This document shows, in pieces, positions 59,595-64,000 of a DNA stretch of 64,000 bases (the stretch's first letter is position 1; the number at the start of each line of letters is the position of its first letter). The translations under genes and the position numbers were made by a program. Origin of the DNA: CALNXN01 sp942490645 (GTDB taxonomy: Bacteria > Pseudomonadota > Alphaproteobacteria > Rhodobacterales > Rhodobacteraceae); contig CALNXN010000010.1 in NCBI GenBank assembly GCA_942490645.1, forward strand, positions 124,001 through 188,000, read 5' to 3'. The notes beneath the pieces are model-generated. The model worked only from the letters and a program-made list of their open reading frames with translations. It had not been told where the DNA came from and did not search any database.

Positions 59595-59903
59595 GTCAAT
59601 AATTCCGTGTGATACCCCGGCCCGCTGAGCGTCAGATCAACGCTGATCCAGCACGGGACGCGGCAGGTGTGGGGACAGGGCCGCAACCAGATCGGCTTGC
59701 AAGGCGGCCAGAAAAGCGGCGTTGCGGTGCGGCGGCCAGAAGTGCCACAGTCGCTGAAATGGGTGTGATGGATCGCCGCGGATAGGCGCGGCCTTGGTGC
59801 GCCCGCGCCGCTCGTGGCGCAGGATCAGCGCCTCGATGTCGGCCAGAAGCCCGCCCGCGTCGATGTCGAGATCATCCGAATAGTGCAGCTCCGCGTGCGG
59901 CAT
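59591..59903 (-). pseudogene. Small tautomerase-like (CHMI-type) protein with base shifts
   Basis: A short protein of about 103 residues. It begins MPHAELHYSDDLDIDAGGLL and resembles 5-carboxymethyl-2-hydroxymuconate isomerase-like tautomerases. The centre (ERRGRTKAAPIRGDPSHPF) is out of frame compared with what the family shows, and the end as written stops after PRPVLDQR. Skipping one base gives ISVDLTLSGPGYHTELLT, whose TGA overlaps the ATG of the PLP enzyme at 59594, the tidy arrangement expected. The start overlaps the carbonic anhydrase stop. Function is not established. Confidence 0.65.
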
Positions 59904-60424
59904 CAGAGCGCCCGCAACTCGGTGCGGAACCGGCGCATGCTGTCTTGGTAGTGCAGCGCCGAGGCGGTCAGCATCTGCTGGGCTTTTTCGTCCAGTTCGC
60001 GCACCACCTTGCCCGGTGACCCCATCACGAGGCTGTTGTCGGGGATGACCTTGTTTTCCGTGATCAGCGCCCCTGCCCCGATCAGGCAATTCTTGCCGAT
60101 CTTGGCACCATTCAGCACCGTGGCCCCCATGCCGATCAGGGAATTGTCACCAATCGTGCAGCCATGCAGCATCACCTTGTGACCGATCGTGCAATTCTCG
60201 CCGATCGTCAGCGGAAAGCCGAGATCCATGTGAAAAACACAGTTTTCCTGCACGTTTGAGCCACGTCCGATGCGGATTTCTTCGTGATCAGCGCGGATCG
60301 TGGTGCCGAACCACACCGATGACGCGGCCTCCATCACGACCTGACCGATGACGTTGGCATCCGGGGCAACCCAAGTGTCGGGGTCGCATTTTGGCGTGTG
60401 ATTACCAAGGGCAAAAAGCGTCAT
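59903..60424 (-). CDS. Gamma-class carbonic anhydrase-like hexapeptide protein
   Basis: A 173-residue left-handed beta-helix protein. Hexapeptide repeats run through residues 20-140 (VIGQVVMEAASSVWFG, RGSNVQENCVFH, GENCTIGHKVMLHGCTIGDN, GAKIGKNCLIGAGALI). The three candidate metal-binding histidines are in the FHMD, GHKV and LHGC segments. Members may hydrate CO2, or be gamma-CA-like without activity. The last bases overlap the next gene in TGATG. The formate dehydrogenase locus also produces CO2, but it is too far away to infer a link. Confidence 0.9.
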   Translation of the reverse strand: MTLFALGNHTPKCDPDTWVAPDANVIGQVVMEAASSVWFGTTIRADHEEIRIGRGSNVQENCVFHMDLGFPLTIGENCTIGHKVMLHGCTIGDNSLIGMGATVLNGAKIGKNCLIGAGALITENKVIPDNSLVMGSPGKVVRELDEKAQQMLTASALHYQDSMRRFRTELRAL

Positions 60425-61068
60425 GAGCGGTCCTCGAATTCGTCTTGCAGGGTGCGGACGATGTCCAGCAGTCCGGGCTGTTGTGACAGGCGCAAACGTT
60501 CGGCGTCAATGATCGTCTTGAGCCGTTTTTCGGTGGCATCCAGATCGTCGTTGACCAGCACGAAGTCATAAGCGTCCCAATGGCTGATCTCGTCCCAGCT
60601 TTTCTCCATCCGCTTGGCGATGGTCGCGGCATCGTCCTGACCCCGGCTCTCCAGGCGGCGGCGCAGTTCCGCGATCGAGGGCGGCAGCAGAAAGATCGAC
60701 AACGTGTGCTGGCCCAGGGCGGAATTGACGATCTGCTGCGCCCCCTGCCAGTCGATGTCAAAAAGCACGTCACGTCCCTCGTTGATGGCCTCTTCAACCG
60801 GCCTGATGGGGGAGCCGTAGAAATTGCCGAAGACATGGGCATGTTCCAGCATTTTGCCATCGTTGACCTGCGTTTTGAAGCGGCATCTTGCGAGATGAAG
60901 TGGTAATCGCGCCCGTCGATTTCTTCGGGCCGGGCGCGCAGGCCGCGTGGTGGCGGACACCGAAAACCGCAGCGTCGGATCCCAGTCGCGCAAGCGCCGT
61001 GCAAGGGTGGATTTGCCAGCGCCGGAGGGCGAGCTGAGGATGATCAAAAGGCCGCGTCTGGTCTTCAT
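60421..61068 (-). CDS. gmk: Guanylate kinase, with a locally shifted internal segment
   Basis: A 215-residue nucleotide kinase phosphorylating GMP to GDP. The P-loop is LSSPSGAGKSTLARRL at residues 11-26, and the GMP-binding and lid segments EHAHVFGNFYGSP and DIDWQGAQQI are correct. Between residues 46 and 66, however, the written frame reads PARRNRRARLPLHLAR, while another frame gives EEIDGRDYHFISQD, the true family segment that contacts GMP. Two compensating base shifts near 60955 and 60890 would explain this. It stands next to yicC, a common pairing. Confidence 0.9.
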   Translation of the reverse strand: MKTRRGLLIILSSPSGAGKSTLARRLRDWDPTLRFSVSATTRPARPARRNRRARLPLHLARCRFKTQVNDGKMLEHAHVFGNFYGSPIRPVEEAINEGRDVLFDIDWQGAQQIVNSALGQHTLSIFLLPPSIAELRRRLESRGQDDAATIAKRMEKSWDEISHWDAYDFVLVNDDLDATEKRLKTIIDAERLRLSQQPGLLDIVRTLQDEFEDRS

Positions 61069-61074
61069 GGCTGG

Positions 61075-61965
61075 TTACTCCACATTCTGTACTTGTTCGC
61101 GCATTTGATCGATCAACGCCTTGAGGGCAAGGCCCGTGCGCGTCAGGTCCGTGCTTTGCGCCTTGGAACACAGGGTGTTGGCCTCACGATTGAATTCCTG
61201 CATCAGGAAATCAAGTTTGCGCCCGACCGGACCACCGTCAGCTATCAGATCCCGCGCGGCTGTCACATGAGCGGCAAGGCGGTCAATTTCTTCGGTGATG
61301 TCGGATTTCACAGCCAGCAGCGCCAGTTCCTGTGCCACGCGGGCGTCGTCGGCCCCGTCGGAATTGTCGAGCACGCGCGCCAGATTGCGTTTGAGGGCCG
61401 TGGCCACGTCATCTTTGCGGGCCTCGGCCTGTGATGCGGCCGTTTGTGTCAGTGCGGCAACCTCATCCAGTTGGGCCAAAAGCACCTGTTCAAGAGCGGC
61501 CCCTTCGGCGGCGCGCATGGCGTTGAACGCGTCCAGAAGTGCGGGAAAAGCGGCCGTCACCGCCTTGGTCAGGACGGTGGTGTCTTCTTCGCCTGCGGAT
61601 TGTTCCAGCACACCGCGCAGGGCCACGATGTCGGTCGCTTTGGAGGGCGCCAGCGACACGCCCGCGTCCATTGCGCGGGTTTCAATATGCGCCAGCGCGT
61701 CCAGCACCGCATCAAGCTGTGCATCATTGACCTGTAACGTGCCTGCGGCTTCGTCACGCGTGATACGCAGCGACAGGGTGATGTTGCCACGTGCCGTGGC
61801 CTTGGCCAGAGGGGTACGCAATGCGGCCTCCAACCCGTCGACCCAATCGGGCACGCGCAGTCGCAAATCCTGCCCCTTGCCGTTGACGCCGCGCAATTCC
61901 CACGACCATGTGTAAGGGGCCTGTGTTCCGGTGCCGGAGGCAAAGCCAGTCATGGACTTGATCAT
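61075..61965 (-). CDS. yicC: YicC family endoribonuclease
   Basis: A 296-residue protein of the YicC family, recently described as a divalent-metal-dependent endoribonuclease. It starts with the family hallmark MIKSMTGFASGTG, followed by WSWELRGVNGKGQDLRLRVP, and ends with the conserved GGPVGRKLDFLMQEFNREAN and the Cys/Ser-containing NTLCSKAQ. The helical middle section is long and Ala-rich. It lies 6 bp before gmk. No base shift was noticed here, so the error-rich region seems to end within gmk. Confidence 0.94.
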   Translation of the reverse strand: MIKSMTGFASGTGTQAPYTWSWELRGVNGKGQDLRLRVPDWVDGLEAALRTPLAKATARGNITLSLRITRDEAAGTLQVNDAQLDAVLDALAHIETRAMDAGVSLAPSKATDIVALRGVLEQSAGEEDTTVLTKAVTAAFPALLDAFNAMRAAEGAALEQVLLAQLDEVAALTQTAASQAEARKDDVATALKRNLARVLDNSDGADDARVAQELALLAVKSDITEEIDRLAAHVTAARDLIADGGPVGRKLDFLMQEFNREANTLCSKAQSTDLTRTGLALKALIDQMREQVQNVE

Positions 61966-62072
61966 AGGGTGCTCCTTGGCGCGCGTGTTGCTGTCCCTGC
62001 CTTATGTCGATTTGGGACGACAGGACAACCCTGCGCTGCATTTCACTTGCTCGAGGATGGGTCCGCAACGTT

Positions 62073-62132
62073 AACCAAATATAAACAATTCCGGACAATT
62101 TGTGCTAATCGCTGATATTAAGAATTCAGTAA
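62073..62132 (+). promoter_or_regulatory. Two near-matches to CtrA sites upstream of the PAS gene
   Basis: TTAA-N7-TAAA at 62073-62087 and TTAA-N7-GTAA at 62118-62132 each differ at one base from the TTAA-N7-TTAA consensus of the alphaproteobacterial regulator CtrA. They lie 100-160 bp upstream of the PAS protein start in an A/T-richer stretch. Single near-matches are common by chance; two within 60 bp are mildly suggestive. Confidence 0.3.
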
Positions 62133-62231
62133 CGAGTAATGGTTTGTTCGCAGGTTTTGCGGGTTTGACCATGGGTCAGTTTAGGGCGGACGGTTTCACA
62201 AGGCCGTTCGTCAATTCAAGAGGGTGAGGCA

Positions 62232-62942
62232 ATGGACAACAGCGAACAAAACACGCACAATGTGGTGACTATGACGCAGCACAAATCTCATACCGGCTTT
62301 ACGCCCCTGGCCCAGATCGAGGCATATTGGGAAGATCTGCGCGGGACACGTTTGATGCCGAACCGTGCCGAGATTGATCCGCGCGGGATCGAAAACGCGC
62401 TGGAATTTGCATTTATCGTGGAGCGTATCGCACCGGGCATTGCACGGCTGCGGATTGCAGGCAGCCATCTGAGCGATCTGATGGGCATGGAAGTCCGTGG
62501 CATGCCGCTGACGTCGTTCATCAATGCCGCATCGCGCCGTCAGTTGAGCGATACGTTGGAAGAAGTGTTCGAGACGCCTGCGTCCTGCACCCTGTCGCTG
62601 ACCTCGGACAGCGCGCCGGGCATGCCTGCGCTGGACGCGCGCATGTTGCTGATGCCGCTGAAAAGCGATCTGGGCGACGTGAGCCGCATTCTGGGCGGTC
62701 TGGTGGCCGTCGGCGAATTGGGCCGCAGCCCGCGCCGGTTTGATGTGCAGCACAGCCAAGTGCGTCCGATCGTGGCCGGTGCTGGTGCCATCACCGATAT
62801 CGTCAAACCCGCTCCCGCGCCGGTTCAGAAACCCGCGCGCCCGCTGGTGCCCGGATTTGCTGAGAGCAAAGCCCCTTTTGAAGGCAAACCGCCGCGCGAT
62901 ACCGGCGTGCCGTACCTGCGTCTGGTCAAATCCGACGACTGA
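62232..62942 (+). CDS. PAS_5-type PAS domain protein
   Basis: A 236-residue cytoplasmic protein. The PAS_5 domain fills residues 25-165 (QIEAYWEDLRGTRLMPNRAE, DPRGIENALEFAFIVERI, RIAGSHLSDLMGMEVRGMPL, and the VSRILGGLVAVGEL end). The C-terminal 70 residues are Pro/Ala-rich and probably disordered, ending GVPYLRLVKSDD. No output domain is attached, so it would act through a partner. GAGGGTGAG lies before the ATG. PAS_5 proteins are numerous in alphaproteobacteria and mostly uncharacterised. Confidence 0.88.
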   Translation: MDNSEQNTHNVVTMTQHKSHTGFTPLAQIEAYWEDLRGTRLMPNRAEIDPRGIENALEFAFIVERIAPGIARLRIAGSHLSDLMGMEVRGMPLTSFINAASRRQLSDTLEEVFETPASCTLSLTSDSAPGMPALDARMLLMPLKSDLGDVSRILGGLVAVGELGRSPRRFDVQHSQVRPIVAGAGAITDIVKPAPAPVQKPARPLVPGFAESKAPFEGKPPRDTGVPYLRLVKSDD

Positions 62943-63028
62943 CACAGAGGCCCTGAACGGGCCGATTTCGAACAGCTGATAAATGCGCCGCTGATTTGGC
63001 CCAAAGCAGTATTCTGAACCAGAGCTCC

Positions 63029-63060
63029 CCCGTCTGCGCAACGCGTGCAGGCGGGTTTTT
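63029..63060 (+). terminator. Rho-independent terminator after the PAS gene
   Basis: CCCGTCTGC (63029-63037) and GCAGGCGGG (63047-63055) form a 9-bp stem with one G-T pair, followed at once by TTTTT. It lies about 90 bp past the PAS gene stop. This is the clearest intrinsic terminator in the window. Confidence 0.85.
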
Positions 63061-63202
63061 ACTGTGTGGGGTCACAGCGCTTCTTGCGGGCGTTTCAAAT
63101 CGGTGTTGCTAAAGGCTGCATTCTGTTCTTGAGCTACAAAGCGCTGGACGAATGCACCTGTTATGTCCCTGTCGTGGCAGCCATATTTGAAAAGGTGATC
63201 CG

Positions 63203-63589
63203 ATGATTGATGCTCAAAACGTGGCCAAGATTGCAGCAGATCAGACCGCCGCGTGGAACTCCAAGTCAGCTGAGGCCGTGGCCTCTTTTTATGCAGAGAA
63301 TGGCGAAGCCATAATTAACAACGGCGAGCCGTGGAGTGGTCGGTCGCGCGTTCAGGATATGGCCGCAGGCTTTTATGCCGACGTCCCGGATTTAACGCTG
63401 ACCTGTGATGACGTGCGTTGCGCAGGGACGCGTGGATGGTTTGATGCCGAAGACCACGCGCGGCAAGCTGAGGGCAAATTGCCGCTTTGTTTGCAGATGT
63501 GTTTTTGTACATCTGACCGACAGCCACCCCTTGCGCCACTGCATTTGATTGACGCTCATTCAAGGGCTGTTGCATTTGACCGGCCCTAA
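63203..63589 (+). pseudogene. SnoaL/NTF2-like gene with an internal deletion
   Basis: A 128-residue frame. It begins like a SnoaL-like/nuclear transport factor 2-like protein (DQTAAWNSKSAEAVASFYAE, NNGEPWSGRSRVQDMAAGFY, PDLTLTCDDVRCAG). After CAGT it jumps straight to RGWFDAEDHARQAEG, which in the family comes about 40 residues later and is nearly the C-terminus. The last 37 residues (KLPLCLQMCFC onward) resemble nothing in the family and look like read-through past the lost stop. The fold would lack its central strands. Product, if made, is probably not functional. Confidence 0.6.
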
Positions 63590-63641
63590 CAGCACTGATC
63601 AAGACAAACCCTTGGCGCATCTGATAGATACTCGCTGACCC

Positions 63642-64000
63642 TCACGCGTTCAAAGCGATCAGCGCGATGCCACAGACCATGATCAACGCAGCACCCAGGC
63701 GGCGCTTCCAATTGCCTTCCTTTAGCAGAACATACCCGATGACTGTGGCGAAGATGACAGAGGTTTCGCGCAGCGCCGATACCGCGCCCAGCGGGGCGAA
63801 ATTCTTGGCATAAAGGACAAGGCCATAGGCCATCATGGAGACCATGCCGCCCGCAATTCCGACGATCCAGACACGTGGGGGCAAGGCGCGTAGGCTGTCG
63901 CGTCTGCGAAATCCGGCAAAACCGGCGATGAACAGATGCAAGAATGCGCCCCACGCCCAATAGCTGAGCGTATTGCCGGAAATGCGCACACCGACCCCGT
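63642..64000 (-). CDS. EamA/DMT-family transporter, C-terminal part
   Basis: The last 119 residues of an inner-membrane drug/metabolite transporter with about four helices. The C-terminal EamA signature is evident: AAGGMVSMMAYGLVLYA-type helix (as VGIAGGMVSMMAYGLVLYA), FAPLGAVSALRETSVIFATV with the conserved Arg-Glu pair, and VLLKEGNWKRRLGAALIMVC. The reading frame is open to the right edge, so the N-terminal half lies outside the window. Transported compound unknown. Confidence 0.88.
   Translation of the reverse strand, partial: GVGVRISGNTLSYWAWGAFLHLFIAGFAGFRRRDSLRALPPRVWIVGIAGGMVSMMAYGLVLYAKNFAPLGAVSALRETSVIFATVIGYVLLKEGNWKRRLGAALIMVCGIALIALNA

Noticed and set aside
63560..63590. GGGCTGTTGCATTTGACC as an insertion-sequence end
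   Set aside because: It vaguely recalls TTTGTTGCA-type insertion-sequence termini, but no matching second end, target duplication or transposase was found.

Overview
The window is a GC-rich stretch of an alphaproteobacterial chromosome. Gene content and order point to the order Rhodobacterales, roseobacter group. The indicators are a membrane formate dehydrogenase locus with its DUF3305/DUF3306, Mrp, biotin/lipoate-ligase-like, DUF6494 and DUF6505 companions, the phoR-pstSCAB-phoU-phoB order, and the yicC-gmk pair. This assignment rests on recognised gene families only; no search was run. No rRNA, tRNA, CRISPR array or intact insertion sequence was seen.

Region 1 (1-16.4 kb) is a formate-oxidation locus. 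A long minus-strand chain runs from DUF3305 and DUF3306 through a TorD-like chaperone, a small Tat protein and the dehydrogenase subunits FdhA (Cys-type, Tat-exported), FdhB (iron-sulfur) and FdhC (cytochrome b). It continues into a WD40-cytochrome c fusion, a 41-residue membrane peptide and finally a complete tungstate ABC transporter (TupB, TupC, TupA). The truncated aroQ at the left edge follows. Divergent from this chain are a 650-residue four-cluster ferredoxin protein and then DUF6494, Mrp, a ligase-like protein and DUF6505. Between these lies a heme c protein whose N-terminal half resembles a shortened TupA. Metal uptake, cofactor delivery, export and electron transfer therefore appear packaged together.

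Region 2 (16.6-50.6 kb) is a large acyl-CoA catabolic island. It holds two acyl-CoA/acetoacetyl-CoA ligases, three acyl-CoA dehydrogenases, a thiolase, a 3-hydroxyacyl-CoA dehydrogenase, three crotonases, a MaoC hydratase, four SDRs, a TesB thioesterase, a GST, a 2-hydroxychromene-2-carboxylate isomerase, a nitronate monooxygenase and two MDR reductases. A complete Liv-type ABC importer and IclR and MarR regulators sit inside it. An ACAD10/11-like dehydrogenase together with an APH-type kinase and histidine phosphatases suggests that hydroxy-acids may be among the substrates; the actual substrate is unknown. TGCAA/TTGCA inverted repeats lie in front of three of the transcription units.

Region 3 (50.9-58.4 kb) is the phosphate regulon phoR-pstS-pstC-pstA-pstB-phoU-phoB, all on the minus strand, with a strong triple-repeat Pho box before pstS. 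In this sequence phoR, pstC, pstA and phoB are each broken by several single-base shifts, while pstB is intact and phoU and pstS are shifted only at their ends. The same kind of shift continues into the PLP enzyme, the small isomerase and gmk up to about 61 kb. The pattern looks more like sequence error than gene decay.

Region 4 (58.4-64 kb) holds the PLP enzyme, the CHMI-like isomerase, a gamma-carbonic anhydrase, gmk, yicC, a PAS_5 protein with a good terminator, an internally deleted SnoaL-like gene, and an EamA transporter running off the right edge.
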